NCBI RefSeq assembly: GCF_005405245.1
Contig: NZ_BJDR01000005.1
Location: 1-64,000 of the forward strand
Source of the DNA: Enterococcus nangangensis
Lineage (GTDB): Bacteria > Bacillota > Bacilli > Lactobacillales > Enterococcaceae
Length of the DNA stretch: 64,000 nucleotides
Direction: 5' to 3'
Position numbers and translations under genes: made by a program. Positions within the stretch are counted from its first letter, which is position 1; each line of letters opens with the position of its first letter. Under the pieces are notes generated by a model. The model saw only the letters and a list, made by a program, of their open reading frames with translations, did no database searches and had not been told where the DNA came from. Shown here piece after piece: positions 43,976-55,057 of the stretch.

Positions 43976-44611
43976 ATGAAAATTATTTTATTGTTTGTGG
44001 TGGCCTATTTACTAGGCTCCATTCCTTCCGGCGTTTGGATTGGCAAAGTCTTTTTCCAAAAGGACATTCGCGACTACGGCTCTGGGAACACGGGAACCAC
44101 CAATACGTTCCGGGTTTTAGGTAAAAAAGCAGGCTTTACAGTGTTTGTGATGGACGTTTTAAAAGGGACATGTGCCACGGTCTTACCGTTAATCTTTGGG
44201 GTAGACATCAATCCTTTGTGGTTTGGGATTGCCGCAATTTTAGGACATACTTTCCCCATTTTTGCTAACTTTAAAGGGGGCAAAGCTGTGGCTACTTCAG
44301 CGGGCATGCTCTTAGGGTATCATCCGCTCTTCTTCTTGTATTCAGCCGCCATCTTTTTAATCATTTTGTATCTAAGTTCAATGGTGAGCGTCGCTTCCAT
44401 GGTGGGGGCAATTTTAATTACTATCTCCACCATCATTTTACCTTTAGTTTTACCTGCGATTTTACCACAGCAAGATTGGCTGTTAACGGCGATTGCTTTT
44501 GCCGTCAGTGTTTTTATTATTTTCCGACATCGTGAAAATATTCAACGGATAAAAAAGGGCACCGAAAGCCGCGTCTCCTTTGGTTTACATCCGCAGAAAA
44601 AAGATAAATAA
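43976..44611 (+). CDS. plsY: Glycerol-3-phosphate acyltransferase
   Basis: The 211-residue membrane enzyme transfers acyl groups from acyl-phosphate to glycerol-3-phosphate, first step of phospholipid synthesis. It has about five membrane helices. Motif 1 [15 protein letters not shown], motif 2 [21 protein letters not shown] (partly) and the HRENIQRI end are intact. The start at 43976 is chosen for its hydrophobic N-terminus and SD; a longer frame covers the promoter. Confidence 0.94.
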   Translation: MKIILLFVVAYLLGSIPSGVWIGKVFFQKDIRDYGSGNTGTTNTFRVLGKKAGFTVFVMDVLKGTCATVLPLIFGVDINPLWFGIAAILGHTFPIFANFKGGKAVATSAGMLLGYHPLFFLYSAAIFLIILYLSSMVSVASMVGAILITISTIILPLVLPAILPQQDWLLTAIAFAVSVFIIFRHRENIQRIKKGTESRVSFGLHPQKKDK

Positions 44612-44620
44612 ACACAAAGT

Positions 44621-44655
44621 AAAAAGTGATTTCTCGCCAAAAGAGAAATCACAAG
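44621..44655. terminator. Bidirectional terminator between plsY and the DUF3795 locus
   Basis: GTGATTTCTC (44626-44635) pairs with GAGAAATCAC (44643-44652). The minus-strand tail is TTTTTACTTTG; the plus tail is weak. Confidence 0.7.
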
Positions 44656-44729
44656 TCTAAATATATGGAACCTCCATGGAAAACTTAGCCGTTTTTTCGT
44701 GGACGTTCTTTTTTTTAATAAAAGGAAGT

Positions 44730-45067
44730 TCATTTTTTCGTAGACGAATTGAACTTATCCGCGAAACGCTTTTCCCCTAAGGCTTTTAATAATTCTTGAT
44801 TTTCATATAAATTTTGTCCTAGTTTTAACCAACCTGCTGCGAATCTTTTAAATTTGCTACAGGGAAAAGTCGGACATTCATAGCAAAAGTGATACCTTTT
44901 TTCTCGATACAACATTGATAGATGCCACATCTTCTTATTTCACAGTGCCCTGCTGCGCCTAGGCATTTATTGTTAGTTCGCGTATAGATAGGACAATTAC
45001 CACAAAAAATACCGCAGCAAGGAGTACGACCTAGGTAATAGTGGGGCTTGGCTTCATCTTGTTTCAT
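44730..45067 (-). pseudogene. DUF3795-like cysteine-rich protein with a frameshift
   Basis: The first frame (from 45067) has PCCGIFCGNCPIYTRTNN, CEIRRCGIYQCCIEKK, then drifts. The second frame carries on as RYHFCYECPTFPCSKFKRF and ends at 44730. Joined, they give a roughly 112-residue protein with the many paired cysteines of DUF3795, probably a metal-binding protein. The switch is at a run of six A on the minus strand (near 44893-44898), where seven would keep frame. SD AAAGGAG. Real decay or an assembly slip. Confidence 0.75.
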
Positions 45068-45099
45068 AGTCAGGCTCCTTTACTTCTAAACGTTAGAAA

Positions 45100-45131
45100 T
45101 AACTTAAGGGAAGCCAAGCTCCCTTAAGTGT
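45100..45131 (-). terminator. Terminator after the epimerase gene
   Basis: ACTTAAGGGA pairs with TCCCTTAAGT around an 8-nt loop; minus-strand tail TATTTC is short. Confidence 0.75.
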
Positions 45132-45138
45132 TGTCTTC

Positions 45139-46014
45139 TTACAAGATGCCAATAGTAAAGGAGCGCTGAAAATCTTTTTCCGGCTCCAAAATATTATTGC
45201 CAAATTTTTCGGAAAAATCGCCACTGGCATCTAAGGTGTCGGCGATACCACACCATGGTTCGATGCAGACAAAAGGCATTTTTTCTGGATTGGCGGTCCA
45301 AAAGCCAGTGAAAGGAAAACCTTCAAAGGCGACCTCCACCCCTAAATGGGTCTTTGGATTCACTAAAGTAAATGCTGTTTTTTCTGGTGTAGCCAAAATC
45401 AGCGTGTCTTCGGCAAAAAGTTCGCTAGCTAAGGAAACAGGTTGTGTAAAGTCAAAAGTTCTTGCTTGCTCTAAGTCCAGATAAGGAGCAACTAAAGCTA
45501 ATTGTTGGTACGTTTCTTGCGGTTTGGCCGTCAGTTGATAGTCCCGAAAGGTTTCCCCAGCTTTTAAAGGTACCCGAAACGCTGGATGTGCGCCTAAACC
45601 AAAGACTAACGCTTGTTTTTTGCTGGGATTTACGACCTCATAAGTAACGGTTAATTGGGCTGCCAACAATTGATAACGAATCCGCAAAACAAACGCAAAA
45701 GGATAAACAGCCAAAGTTTCCGGTGAACTAGTTAACTGGAACACAACATGGTGGGCACTTTTTTCCACGACAGTAAATTCTTTGTCGCGGGCAAAGCCAT
45801 GCTGTCCCAAAGAGTATTCTTTTCCTTGATAGGTGTAGGTATCGTCTTTTAAACGACCCACCACAGGGAATAACACTGGTGCGTGGCGCCCCCAGTATTG
45901 GGAATCCCCTGACCAGAGATATTCCAATTGATGGCTCAAGCTATAAAGACTAATCAGTTCCGCGCCTTTTTCTTGGAACTGCGCTTTAATAAACGCATTC
46001 TCTAAAGTTATCAT
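45139..46014 (-). CDS. Aldose 1-epimerase family protein
   Basis: The 291-residue protein has a galactose mutarotase fold (LacX-like). ISLYSLSHQLEYLWSGDSQYW is at the start, with APVLFPVVGRLKDD and the catalytic His in FGLGAHPAFRVPL. The Glu is in PFVCIEPWCGIAD. It may interconvert aldose anomers. It comes 13 bp after codY and is probably in the same transcript as hslU, hslV and xerC. Confidence 0.88.
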   Translation of the reverse strand: MITLENAFIKAQFQEKGAELISLYSLSHQLEYLWSGDSQYWGRHAPVLFPVVGRLKDDTYTYQGKEYSLGQHGFARDKEFTVVEKSAHHVVFQLTSSPETLAVYPFAFVLRIRYQLLAAQLTVTYEVVNPSKKQALVFGLGAHPAFRVPLKAGETFRDYQLTAKPQETYQQLALVAPYLDLEQARTFDFTQPVSLASELFAEDTLILATPEKTAFTLVNPKTHLGVEVAFEGFPFTGFWTANPEKMPFVCIEPWCGIADTLDASGDFSEKFGNNILEPEKDFQRSFTIGIL

Positions 46015-46027
46015 TAGGGCACACTCC

Positions 46028-46819
46028 TTAAGATTGTTGGGCTAACTCGTTAAAGAAACGTTCATTTAAAACTTTTAAGTAGGTGCCCTTCATCCCTAAA
46101 GAACGAGATTCAATGACGCCAGCTGATTCTAATTTCCGCAACGCATTGACAATAACCGAACGGGTAATCCCGATTTCATCGGCAATGGAAGAAGCCGTCA
46201 AGCGTCCTTCTTTATCCCCTAACGCGGCAAAAATCGCTTTAACAGCTTTCATTTCGCTGTAAGAAAGGGTGGAAAGTGCCATTTGGACTTGCGTCGTGGA
46301 ACGAATTTCAGCTTCCATTGTACGCGATTGTTGATACAAAACTTGCATCCCAATTACGGAAGCCGTATATTCTGCTAAGACTAAATCTTCATCTTGGAAC
46401 CGTTCTTGCATCCGAGAAAAAATTACCGTTCCCAACCGTTTGCCCGCCCCATAAATCGGGACAATCGTCGTGACCCCAAATGGATAATTAGCCCGTGCTT
46501 CAACGGGAAAAGCAGTCAAATCGCTAGTGATGGGCACATTTTCACTCGTTTCGGTTAAACGGTCCATGGCTGCGGTGTATTCTTTAGGAAATTGTTTTTC
46601 CTCAAACATATTTTTGATACGTTGATTGTTGACATCGTGCTTTTCGTTTAAACCAATGAGGATTCCTTGTTCATCAATGATGTAGCAATTGGAATCTAGT
46701 AAATCCCCCGAGACCATCGCCATTCGGTCATAAGGTAAAGCCCCATTTTGTTCTACATCAAAAGCGTTGTTTTTTTGTAACAAGTTATTCATTTGACGCA
46801 TTTTCTCTAATAAAGTCAC
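46028..46819 (-). CDS. codY: Global nutritional regulator CodY
   Basis: The 263-residue regulator senses branched-chain amino acids and GTP. An N-terminal GAF domain (about 1-155) and a C-terminal winged helix with SSIADEIGITRSVIVNALRKL are seen. I place the start at the GTG at 46819, five codons after an in-frame ATG, because GGAGGAG directly precedes it and homologues begin (M/V)TLLEKMRQ. Last but one in the xerC-hslV-hslU-codY operon. Confidence 0.95.
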   Translation of the reverse strand: MTLLEKMRQMNNLLQKNNAFDVEQNGALPYDRMAMVSGDLLDSNCYIIDEQGILIGLNEKHDVNNQRIKNMFEEKQFPKEYTAAMDRLTETSENVPITSDLTAFPVEARANYPFGVTTIVPIYGAGKRLGTVIFSRMQERFQDEDLVLAEYTASVIGMQVLYQQSRTMEAEIRSTTQVQMALSTLSYSEMKAVKAIFAALGDKEGRLTASSIADEIGITRSVIVNALRKLESAGVIESRSLGMKGTYLKVLNERFFNELAQQS

Positions 46820-46841
46820 TGACTTCTCCTCCAATTCTTTT

Positions 46842-48242
46842 TTATAAAATATAACGGCTTAAATCGCGATCTTCCGCAATTGAGCCAATTTTTTCTACTA
46901 CATAAGCTTCGGTAATTAAAATCTCTCCCATATCCAACCCAGAAGCTTCAAACAGTAACTCTTCCAACAATTTTTCTAAAATTGTATGGAGACGCCGCGC
47001 CCCGATGTTATCAGTTTCGGTATTGACGGCAAAAGCAATCTCAGCCATTTTAGCGATGGCTTCTTGCGTGAATTTCACTTTGACATTTTCCGTGGCCAGT
47101 AAGGCTGTATATTGGCGAATCAAAGAATTTTTTGGTTCCGTTAAGATCCGAACGAAATCTTCTTTGGTTAAATCGTTAAGCTCAACACGAATCGGAAAAC
47201 GTCCTTGTAATTCAGGAATCAAGTCCGCAGGTTTTGAAACGTGGAAAGCACCAGAAGCAATAAACAAGACGTGATCAGTATCGATGGATCCATATTTCGT
47301 TTGCACGGTGGAACCTTCAACAATTGGTAAAATATCCCGTTGTACTCCTTCCCGCGAGACGCCGGCGGATTGTTGCTGGGACTTAGAGGTAATTTTATCA
47401 ATTTCATCAATAAAGATGATGCCGTTATTGGCAGCTAACTTAATGGCTTGCGAGTGAATGTCCCCGAGGTTTACTAATTTTTCTTGTTCTTCTTGAATTA
47501 AAACTTCCCGTGCTTCTTTAACGCTGACGGTGCGTTTGATTTTTTTTGGCGGATTTAAAGCCGATAAAGTATCGCCTAAATCAATCCCCATTTGTTCTAA
47601 ACCGTTATTCATCATGGGCATCTTGGGTTTAACTTCTTGGACTTCCACGGTAACTTCACGATTTTCCAACAAACCTTTAGCTAGTTGGTCCGCAACGGTT
47701 TGACGATTGGTTTTAATTGTGTCGTTGACTTCTTCTTTTTCTTCTTGGGGGGCTTGCATTTGATTAAACATGTTCATCATGTTTTCGTAGGGATTGCTGC
47801 CTTGCCGTTTTTCTTTTTTAATTCCGGGCACCAACACTTTTACTAGGCGGTCGTTGGCATTGCGGTAAGCTTTAGCGTAGACCTCAGAGTATTTTTGTTC
47901 TTTGACGATTTGAATGGCATTTTCCACCAGATCCCGCACCATGGATTCTACATCACGCCCTACATAGCCTACTTCTGTAAATTTCGTCGCTTCCACCTTA
48001 ACAAAAGGTGCTTTCACAATGGTGGCTAAACGGCGAGCAATTTCTGTTTTCCCTACCCCAGTAGGTCCAATCATTAAAATATTTTTCGGCGTCACTTCTT
48101 TTTGCATTTCTTCGTCTAATTGCAAACGACGATAGCGATTTCTAAGAGCGATGGCTACTGCCCGTTTGGCAGCCCCCTGCCCGACGATGTAGTGATCTAA
48201 ATCCGCAACGATTTCCCGTGGTGTTTTGTTTATTTCAGACAT
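46842..48242 (-). CDS. hslU: ATP-dependent protease ATPase subunit HslU
   Basis: The 466-residue AAA+ unfoldase works with HslV. Walker A is [15 protein letters not shown], Walker [12 protein letters not shown], and the conserved [14 protein letters not shown] pore-linked segment is present. The I domain is at about 110-250. It ends in ...DRDLSRYIL, the C-terminal tail that docks in HslV. Confidence 0.96.
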   Translation of the reverse strand: MSEINKTPREIVADLDHYIVGQGAAKRAVAIALRNRYRRLQLDEEMQKEVTPKNILMIGPTGVGKTEIARRLATIVKAPFVKVEATKFTEVGYVGRDVESMVRDLVENAIQIVKEQKYSEVYAKAYRNANDRLVKVLVPGIKKEKRQGSNPYENMMNMFNQMQAPQEEKEEVNDTIKTNRQTVADQLAKGLLENREVTVEVQEVKPKMPMMNNGLEQMGIDLGDTLSALNPPKKIKRTVSVKEAREVLIQEEQEKLVNLGDIHSQAIKLAANNGIIFIDEIDKITSKSQQQSAGVSREGVQRDILPIVEGSTVQTKYGSIDTDHVLFIASGAFHVSKPADLIPELQGRFPIRVELNDLTKEDFVRILTEPKNSLIRQYTALLATENVKVKFTQEAIAKMAEIAFAVNTETDNIGARRLHTILEKLLEELLFEASGLDMGEILITEAYVVEKIGSIAEDRDLSRYIL

Positions 48243-48256
48243 AGTAACTCCCTCTT

Positions 48257-48805
48257 CTAAAATTCTTCAACGATAATGTTGTGGTTAGTAAAAATACAAA
48301 TATCTGCGGCGATGTTTAACGCCCCTTCGGCAATTTCTTTAGCCGTTAAGTCAGGACTGCCGTATTTCATCATGCCCCGCGCAGCCGCTAAAGCATAGTT
48401 ACCACCAGAGCCAATGGCTAAGACGCCATCGTCTGGGGTGATTACTTCACCCGTCCCGGAAACTAAGAGCATTTCTTCTTTATTCATGACAATCAGCATG
48501 GCTTCTAGTTTCTGCATTGCTTGTTGAGTGCGCCATTCTTTGGCTAATTCCACTGCGGCCCGCGTTAAGTTGCCATTATATTCATTGAGCTTGGCTTCAA
48601 ATTTTTCTTCTAAAGTAAAGGCATCGGCAACACCGCCGGCAAAACCCACAATGACTTCATCATTGTAAATCCGCCGTACTTTGCGGGCCGTTCCTTTCAT
48701 GACGACTTGTTCCCCCATCGTCACTTGGCCGTCACCAGCCATGGCTAGTTTGCCATCTTTTTTTACGCCACAAATCGTGGTGGAGTGAAATAAACTTTTT
48801 GACAT
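48257..48805 (-). CDS. hslV: ATP-dependent protease subunit HslV, CodW-like
   Basis: The 182-residue protein has the N-terminal-nucleophile fold. Here the usual TTI start is preceded by MSKSLFHS, giving an extension like the CodW form of Bacillus subtilis (SSFHATTI). SD AAGGAGG supports this longer start at 48805. [21 protein letters not shown] and the active-site Lys are present. If not trimmed to the Thr, catalysis may differ from the E. coli type. Confidence 0.93.
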   Translation of the reverse strand: MSKSLFHSTTICGVKKDGKLAMAGDGQVTMGEQVVMKGTARKVRRIYNDEVIVGFAGGVADAFTLEEKFEAKLNEYNGNLTRAAVELAKEWRTQQAMQKLEAMLIVMNKEEMLLVSGTGEVITPDDGVLAIGSGGNYALAAARGMMKYGSPDLTAKEIAEGALNIAADICIFTNHNIIVEEF

Positions 48806-48825
48806 CTGTTAAACCTCCTTAAATG

Positions 48826-49716
48826 TTAAGAACGAGGAAAAAATTGATCATAATTTTGTTGCAAGCGATCCGTAGTTACGTGGGTATAAATTTGCGTAGA
48901 AGATAAATTTACGTGGCCTAAAAGTTCTTGAACCGTCCGCATATCCGCCCCGTTATTCAGTAAATGCGTCGCAAAAGTATGACGCAACATATGGGGGTGA
49001 ATAGAACTGGTTAATGAACTTTTTTTTACCATTTGCGTAAAAACATAACGAATGCCCCGCGGGGTAATGGGTTCTCCTAGCCGATTCACAAAAACAAAGG
49101 CGTGTTCTTGGTGATATTTTTCCATTAATGGGGTGCGGGCTTTTTGAAAATAGACTTGTAAGGCATCTTGAGCAAAACTTCCTAAAGGCACGTAGCGCTC
49201 CTTATTGCCCTTTCCGTGTAATAAGACGACGCCCATTTGTAAATCGATATCCAGCAGTTGCATCTGGCATGCTTCACTGACCCGTAAGCCAGTGGCATAA
49301 AAAACTTCCAGTAAAGCTTGATTGCGATAATCTAACGGCTGGGTACCTGTTAAGGAATCGAACAAAATTTGCAGCTCTTCTTCATAAAAAAATTGCGGCA
49401 AACGCTTGGATCCTTTGCGCAAATGAATATAGGAAAAAGGATTTTCCGTCAAGACTTCATTTTTTAATAAAAATTGGTAGAAAGAACGTAGCGAAGAAAT
49501 TTTACGGCTAACCGTATTGCGGGCGTAGTGGTGATCATAAAGCGCTCCGAGATAGCTTCTAACATCAATGGGTTCTACGTTTAAGTAGCTCCCTCCACCA
49601 TTTGCCGCTAAAAAGTTTAAATAGTCTTTTAAATCCTCTTGATATGCTGTGACGGTGCGCAAGGAATAACCTCGTTGCGTCAACAAATACTCTTTAAAAA
49701 GTACCGGCCAATCCAT
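48826..49716 (-). CDS. xerC: Tyrosine recombinase XerC
   Basis: The 296-residue recombinase resolves chromosome dimers. Catalytic residues are Arg in ATGLRVSEACQM, His-Xaa-Xaa-Arg in HPHMLRHTFATHLL, His in LLGHVNL and Tyr in TQIYTHV. The N-terminal SAM-like core domain is at 1-100. It is first in the operon with hslV, hslU and codY. Confidence 0.94.
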   Translation of the reverse strand: MDWPVLFKEYLLTQRGYSLRTVTAYQEDLKDYLNFLAANGGGSYLNVEPIDVRSYLGALYDHHYARNTVSRKISSLRSFYQFLLKNEVLTENPFSYIHLRKGSKRLPQFFYEEELQILFDSLTGTQPLDYRNQALLEVFYATGLRVSEACQMQLLDIDLQMGVVLLHGKGNKERYVPLGSFAQDALQVYFQKARTPLMEKYHQEHAFVFVNRLGEPITPRGIRYVFTQMVKKSSLTSSIHPHMLRHTFATHLLNNGADMRTVQELLGHVNLSSTQIYTHVTTDRLQQNYDQFFPRS

Positions 49717-49749
49717 CTAGCCACCTCCTCAACAAGATAACTTTAGCAC

Positions 49750-49779
49750 ATTATAGCCTGACGTGACAATGGAATTGTC
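49750..49779 (-). promoter_or_regulatory. Promoter of the xerC-hslVU-codY operon with a dyad
   Basis: A -10 TATAAT reads at 49755-49750 on the minus strand. Over the expected -35 lies GACAAT-GGA-ATTGTC (49765-49779), a perfect-arm dyad. No good -35 hexamer at 17 bp. Confidence 0.5.
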
Positions 49780-49852
49780 AGAATTTAGTTAACAATTCTC
49801 ATTTTTTAGGGATTCTTTTAAAATCTTCACGAAATCACCAAAATTAGCCCAG

Positions 49853-49904
49853 AAAAAAAGCTATGAAGACTCGTTTGGTAATCAAACAATTTCTTCATAA
49901 CTTT
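49853..49904 (-). terminator. Terminator after trmFO
   Basis: A 13-bp stem (49857-49869 with 49892-49904, one GU) is followed on the minus strand by TTTTTTTCTG. Confidence 0.92.
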
Positions 49905-49918
49905 ACTATTTGTCGTGC

Positions 49919-51220
49919 TTAAAAGGTTGCTTTTATCGCCGCTAAATCATTTAAGGCGCGCTCAGCTAAAGTTTGATAACGGATTTTTTTATCGCGAATC
50001 CGCTCTGGTAATTCCGTTAAAATACCAAAGTTGGCATTCATGGGTTGGAAGTGTTTGCTATCGGCGTGGGTAATGTAATATGCCATGGAACCAATGACGG
50101 TGGTTGCCGGAAAGACAACGGGCTCTGTTCCTTGGGCTAAGCGTGCTGCGTTTAAGCCGGCCACTAAACCAGAAGCGGCACTTTCCACGTAACCTTCCAC
50201 CCCAGTCATTTGGCCGGCAAAAAATAAATCTGGCCGTTTTTTTGTTTGGTAGGTTGGCGTTAATAAATTAGGGGCATCCATAAAGGAGTTGCGGTGCATT
50301 ACGCCGAAACGCACGAACTCCGCGTTTTCTAGACCGGGAATTAAACGGAAAACCCGTTTTTGTTCCCCCCATTTTAAATGCGTTTGAAAGCCCACCATGT
50401 TGTAAAGACTGGCAGCCGCGTTATCTTGACGTAACTGCAAGACTGCATAAGGACGTTTGTCCGTCTTAGGATCTTCTAAGCCCACTGGTTTTAAAGGACC
50501 AAACAGCATGGTTTTAATGCCGCGTTTAGCCATAACTTCAATGGGCATACAGCCTTCAAAATATTTTTCTTTTTCAAAGGAGTTTAATGGTGCTGTTTCC
50601 GCCTGAATTAAAGCTTCATAGAAAACTTCAAACTCCTCTTTCGTCATGGGACAGTTCAGATAAGCGGCTTCGCCTTTATCATAGCGGGACTTTAAATACA
50701 CTTTATCCATATCAATAGAACTTTTTTCGATAATCGGTGCGGCCGCATCGTAAAAATAAAAACCTTTAGAATCGTTAAAAGCTTGAATCTCTGCCGCTAA
50801 TTTTTCAGAAGTTAACGGACCACTGGCGATAACGGTGATACCTTCCGGTAAAGACGTCACTTCTTCTTCGTGGACGGTTACTAGGGGATGATTGCGTAAT
50901 TTTTCCGTGATGGTTGCTGAAAAAGTATCCCGGTCCACCGCTAAAGCGCCCCCGGCAGGAACGGCCGTGGCATCGGCTGACGCAATTATTAAAGAATCTA
51001 ATTGGCGCATTTCTTCTTTTAAAACCCCTACTGCGTTGGCTAAGCCATTGGCACGTAAAGAGTTGGAACAGACCAACTCGGCAAAATTCGTCGTGCTGTG
51101 AGCTGGTGTCATTTGCACGCTGCGCATTTCATATAAATCTACGGGAATTCCTTGGCGCACAATTTGCCAAGCGGCTTCGCTACCGGCAAGCCCTGCGCCA
51201 ATTACATTAACTTTAGTCAT
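49919..51220 (-). CDS. trmFO: Folate-dependent tRNA (uracil-54) methyltransferase
   Basis: The 433-residue FAD enzyme forms 5-methyluridine at position 54 of tRNA with methylene-tetrahydrofolate. The FAD loop [15 protein letters not shown] is at the N-terminus, and the segment [14 protein letters not shown] and [18 protein letters not shown] are conserved. It comes 13 bp after topA and ends the long operon. Confidence 0.96.
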   Translation of the reverse strand: MTKVNVIGAGLAGSEAAWQIVRQGIPVDLYEMRSVQMTPAHSTTNFAELVCSNSLRANGLANAVGVLKEEMRQLDSLIIASADATAVPAGGALAVDRDTFSATITEKLRNHPLVTVHEEEVTSLPEGITVIASGPLTSEKLAAEIQAFNDSKGFYFYDAAAPIIEKSSIDMDKVYLKSRYDKGEAAYLNCPMTKEEFEVFYEALIQAETAPLNSFEKEKYFEGCMPIEVMAKRGIKTMLFGPLKPVGLEDPKTDKRPYAVLQLRQDNAAASLYNMVGFQTHLKWGEQKRVFRLIPGLENAEFVRFGVMHRNSFMDAPNLLTPTYQTKKRPDLFFAGQMTGVEGYVESAASGLVAGLNAARLAQGTEPVVFPATTVIGSMAYYITHADSKHFQPMNANFGILTELPERIRDKKIRYQTLAERALNDLAAIKATF

Positions 51221-51233
51221 TTATTTACCTCGT

Positions 51234-53300
51234 TTATTTTTGCACTTTTTCTTCGTAGTCGCCATTGACACAGACCACTTGTTTGCCGCCTTTAACTTTT
51301 TTCTCCACCAGTTCGCCTTGGCAAACGGGACAATTGCGGCCGGTTGGTTTATCCCAAGAGGTATAATCACAGTCGGGATAGCGGGAGCAACCGTAGAAAA
51401 TCCGATTTTTCTTGGATTTCCGTTCAATCACTTGCCCTTCGTGACAATGGGGACAAGTGACGCCGATTTCTTTGACGATGGCTTTCGTGTTGCGACAGTC
51501 AGGAAAATTCGAACAAGCGTAAAATTTCCCGAAGCGTCCCAGTTTAATGACCATTGGCGAGCCACATAGCTCACAGTCAAAGCCCGCGGGCTCATCTTTA
51601 ATTTGAATTTTTTCAATTTTTTCTTCGGCATCGGTTAATTCTTTTTCAAAAGGTTGATAGAAGCGGTCGATAACTTTCTTCCATTCCTCTAATCCTTCCT
51701 CCACCCGGTCCAAGTCATTTTCCATATCCGCGGTAAACTTAATGTCAATGATTTGTGGGAAGAACTCCACAATGAGTTTATTGACGATTTCCCCTAGTTC
51801 ACTAGGTTCAAAACGTTTATTGGCGAGTTTCACGTAATAGCGCCGTTGAATGGTATCTAAAGTTGGCGCATAGGTAGAAGGTCGGCCCACCCCGTTTTCT
51901 TCTAAGGTTTTAATTAACGTCGCTTCAGAAAAACGCGCGGGTGGTTGGGTGAAGTGTTGGTTTTGTTCCACGTCAACGGCTTTCACCACTTCACCGACTA
52001 CTAATTCTGGTAAATTTTTATCTTGGTCTTTGGTAGTTTCGGGATAAACTTTTAAGTAACCAGGGAATTTAATGACGGAACCGTTAGCGATAAAAGTTAC
52101 GGTGTTTTGAGCTAACGTTGCTTTCACCGTATCCATCACCGCTGGCGTCATTTGGCTAGCAACAAAACGATTCCAAATTAAAGTGTAAAGTTTTAACTGA
52201 TCTTTATCTAAAACTTTACTGAGTTTTTCTGGCGTGTGGAAGACACTAGAAGGACGAATCGCTTCGTGGGCGTCTTGGGCGCCTTTTTGATTTTTCACAG
52301 CTTGCCGGCGATGAGAAGAAAATTCTTCGCCGTAAGTATCGTGAATGAAATTGCCCGCTTCGGCTTTAGCCGTATCGGCAATCCGCGTGGAATCGGTCCG
52401 CATATAAGTAATTAACCCTACCGTGCCCTCTTTCCCAATATGAATTCCTTCATAAAGTTGTTGGGCTACCATCATGGTTTTCCGTGTTCTAAAGTTAATG
52501 CGGTTCGCTGCTTCTTGTTGCAAGGAGGAAGTGGTAAAAGGGAGTGGCGCATTTTTTTTCCGCTCTTTTTTCTCGACTTTTGTCACATCGTAATCCGCAC
52601 TCTTTAATAAGCTCATAACTTTTTTCACGTCTTCAGCGTTATTCAGCTTTTCTTTTTTGCCATTAATGCCATAAAAAGCGGCTTTAAATTTCTTCGTTCC
52701 TTTTTTGAAATTCCCATCAATCGACCAATACTCTTCAGGAATAAAATCGCGAATTTCTTGTTCCCGATCAATAATCAATTTTAAAGCAATCGATTGGACG
52801 CGACCAGCGCTCAAGCCTTTTTTTACTTTCTTCCACAGAATCGGACTAATGGAATAGCCCACAATGCGGTCTAAGACCCGGCGTGCCTGTTGCGCATCCA
52901 CTAGATCTAAATTAATAGAGCGGGGATTTTTAAAGGCGGCTTTTACCGCATCTTTAGTGATTTCGTTAAAAACCACCCGATTTTTATCTTGTAAATCTAA
53001 ACCTAGTAAGTAAGCTAAATGCCAAGCAATGGCTTCCCCTTCTCTATCCGGGTCACTTGCTAGATAAACTTTTTCGGCCTTTTTAGCCTGTGCTTTTAAA
53101 TTTTTAATGACATCGCCTTTGCCGCGAATGGAAATGTAATGGGGTTCAAAGTTATTGTCAAAATCCACCCCCATCTTGCTTTTTGGTAAGTCCCGGACGT
53201 GTCCGACTGAGGCCACCACTTTATAATTTCTGCCGAGATATTTTTCAATGGTTTTTGCTTTGGCAGGGGATTCTACAATTACTAAATATTTAAATGCCAC
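51234..53300 (-). CDS. topA: DNA topoisomerase I
   Basis: The 688-residue type IA enzyme relaxes negative supercoils. TOPRIM starts at [19 protein letters not shown] and ends with [16 protein letters not shown]; the active-site Tyr is in [13 protein letters not shown]. Two full zinc ribbons (CELCGSPM...CSNFPDC, CPHCHEG...CSRYPDC) and a third with three Cys follow. I place the start at GTG 53300 after GGAAAGGAG; a longer frame runs through it. Confidence 0.96.
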   Translation of the reverse strand: MAFKYLVIVESPAKAKTIEKYLGRNYKVVASVGHVRDLPKSKMGVDFDNNFEPHYISIRGKGDVIKNLKAQAKKAEKVYLASDPDREGEAIAWHLAYLLGLDLQDKNRVVFNEITKDAVKAAFKNPRSINLDLVDAQQARRVLDRIVGYSISPILWKKVKKGLSAGRVQSIALKLIIDREQEIRDFIPEEYWSIDGNFKKGTKKFKAAFYGINGKKEKLNNAEDVKKVMSLLKSADYDVTKVEKKERKKNAPLPFTTSSLQQEAANRINFRTRKTMMVAQQLYEGIHIGKEGTVGLITYMRTDSTRIADTAKAEAGNFIHDTYGEEFSSHRRQAVKNQKGAQDAHEAIRPSSVFHTPEKLSKVLDKDQLKLYTLIWNRFVASQMTPAVMDTVKATLAQNTVTFIANGSVIKFPGYLKVYPETTKDQDKNLPELVVGEVVKAVDVEQNQHFTQPPARFSEATLIKTLEENGVGRPSTYAPTLDTIQRRYYVKLANKRFEPSELGEIVNKLIVEFFPQIIDIKFTADMENDLDRVEEGLEEWKKVIDRFYQPFEKELTDAEEKIEKIQIKDEPAGFDCELCGSPMVIKLGRFGKFYACSNFPDCRNTKAIVKEIGVTCPHCHEGQVIERKSKKNRIFYGCSRYPDCDYTSWDKPTGRNCPVCQGELVEKKVKGGKQVVCVNGDYEEKVQK

Positions 53301-53390
53301 GGCGATTCTCCTTTCCCGTTGACTAACTAACAAATCGGGTATAATCATATGCTAGATAGAATTGTTTTGTCAAGAAAGGATGGCTTTTTC

Positions 53391-54248
53391 TTAAAAAAAC
53401 TTGAGTTCTCCTTCAATATCTTGGCTATTTTGAACACATTTGGCGCCTTGTTGAATTAACCAGTGGCAACCAGCAAAATTTCCTTCCATAATATTTCCTG
53501 GTAAAGCAAAAACTTCGCGATTATTTTCCAACGCTAATTGCGCCGTAATTAACGAACCGCTTCGTTCTTTAGCCGCCACCACCAAAGTCCCACAGCTAAG
53601 ACCGGCGATAATCCGATTGCGCAACGGAAAATGATGGCGCTTAGGACCCAGTTGGGGTAAATACTCACTTAAAAGTAAACCTTTCTCACCAATTTGTTTT
53701 TGCAGCTGCGCGTTTTCAGCCGGATAAAAAATATCTAAGCCGGTTCCTAAACAAGCGATAGTGGCTCCACCGCCAGTTAAGGCTGTTTCGTGCGCCAAAG
53801 CATCAATACCGCGAGCTAGACCCGAGACAATCACCCACTCTTTAACTAAAGGGCCAATTAAACGTCGCAAAATGGCACGACTGTTGGCAACAGGACTACG
53901 CGTACCCACCACACTCAACGCTTTTTCTTGCAACAAAGACAAGTTCCCTTGGTAAAACAATAGGCAAGGAAAACGATAACTTTCTATTAAATAGGGCGAG
54001 TACGCTTCATCAAGAAACGTCACATGGGGTAATTCTTGCAAATATTTAATTTTTTCTGGCGTCTGCAAAAGTGCGCTATAGGCGGTGATAAATTTTTCCT
54101 GGCGCTTAACTGGTAAGAGTTGTGCTAACTCATAAGGCGTAATATCTGCGGCTTCGGCGTCAGTGAGTTGCTGTAACAAAGCGGCCATAGTGATGTTGCC
54201 GACACCTGGTGTGAGATACAATTGATAAAGTAATGTTTTACGACTCAT
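53391..54248 (-). CDS. dprA: DNA processing protein DprA/Smf
   Basis: The 285-residue protein loads RecA on incoming single-stranded DNA. The Rossmann-like domain holds LSVVGTRSPVANSRA, VSGLARGIDALAHETAL, FPLRNRIIAGLS and ERSGSLITAQLALE. No C-terminal winged helix is present, as is common in Gram-positives. In the operon between rnhB and topA. Confidence 0.95.
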   Translation of the reverse strand: MSRKTLLYQLYLTPGVGNITMAALLQQLTDAEAADITPYELAQLLPVKRQEKFITAYSALLQTPEKIKYLQELPHVTFLDEAYSPYLIESYRFPCLLFYQGNLSLLQEKALSVVGTRSPVANSRAILRRLIGPLVKEWVIVSGLARGIDALAHETALTGGGATIACLGTGLDIFYPAENAQLQKQIGEKGLLLSEYLPQLGPKRHHFPLRNRIIAGLSCGTLVVAAKERSGSLITAQLALENNREVFALPGNIMEGNFAGCHWLIQQGAKCVQNSQDIEGELKFF

Positions 54249-54295
54249 AAAAAAACCTCCTTTAGCAAAAAGTACGCAAAGGAGGACAAAATTTT

Positions 54296-55057
54296 TTATA
54301 AATATTCTTTCACTGGCGCAAAAGTTTTCCGGTGAATCGGGGTAATTCCTTCAGCAGCGAGTCCGGCTAAATGTTCAGCCGTCCCGTAACCAGCGTTGTG
54401 GGCAAAACCATAGCCGGGATAAAGCTTGTCGTAGTCGGCCATTAAATGATCCCGGGTAACTTTAGCGATAATCGAGGCAGCGGCAATGGAAACCGAGCGC
54501 GCGTCCCCTTTAATCAAACTCGTTTGCGGCAGGGGTAAATCTAACTTCATGGCATCTAACAATAAATAATCAGCCGGAATTGCTAATTTTTCCACCGCTT
54601 CCATCATGGCCAGTTTCGTAGCTTGGTAAATATTAACGCGATCAATAACGTCTTGATCTTGAATGCCGATGCCAATCGCCAGGGCTTCTGCTTGAATTTT
54701 GGTAAAGAGCTCTTCTCTTTTCTTTAAGGAAAGCTGTTTAGAGTCGTTGACTTCTAACAAGTCACAATCCACTGGTAAAATCACCGCCGCTGCCACCACG
54801 GGACCCGCTAAAGGGCCACGCCCCACTTCATCAATACCGGCGATAGCTTGATACCCATGTTGCCGTAAATCCCGCTCAAAGGAAAGCCGAGCAAGAAAAG
54901 CTGCTTTTTTTGCCGCCAATTTTTCTTGTTGCTTCGTAAAACTTTTCAGGGCTTGTTGCACACCTTTGCGTTCGTCTTGTGCTAGTTGTGCTAAGGTTTC
55001 TGGCGAGACAGTAGGCGCTTGTAAAAGTTGTTTGACCTGGGTAATCGTTAAACTCAT
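54296..55057 (-). CDS. rnhB: Ribonuclease HII
   Basis: The 253-residue enzyme removes ribonucleotides from DNA. The metal site opens with [20 protein letters not shown] (Asp-Glu), and Asp in [11 protein letters not shown] is present with [17 protein letters not shown]. The N-terminal 70 residues form a helical extension with the conserved [18 protein letters not shown]. It overlaps rbgA by 4 bp. Confidence 0.95.
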   Translation of the reverse strand: MSLTITQVKQLLQAPTVSPETLAQLAQDERKGVQQALKSFTKQQEKLAAKKAAFLARLSFERDLRQHGYQAIAGIDEVGRGPLAGPVVAAAVILPVDCDLLEVNDSKQLSLKKREELFTKIQAEALAIGIGIQDQDVIDRVNIYQATKLAMMEAVEKLAIPADYLLLDAMKLDLPLPQTSLIKGDARSVSIAAASIIAKVTRDHLMADYDKLYPGYGFAHNAGYGTAEHLAGLAAEGITPIHRKTFAPVKEYL

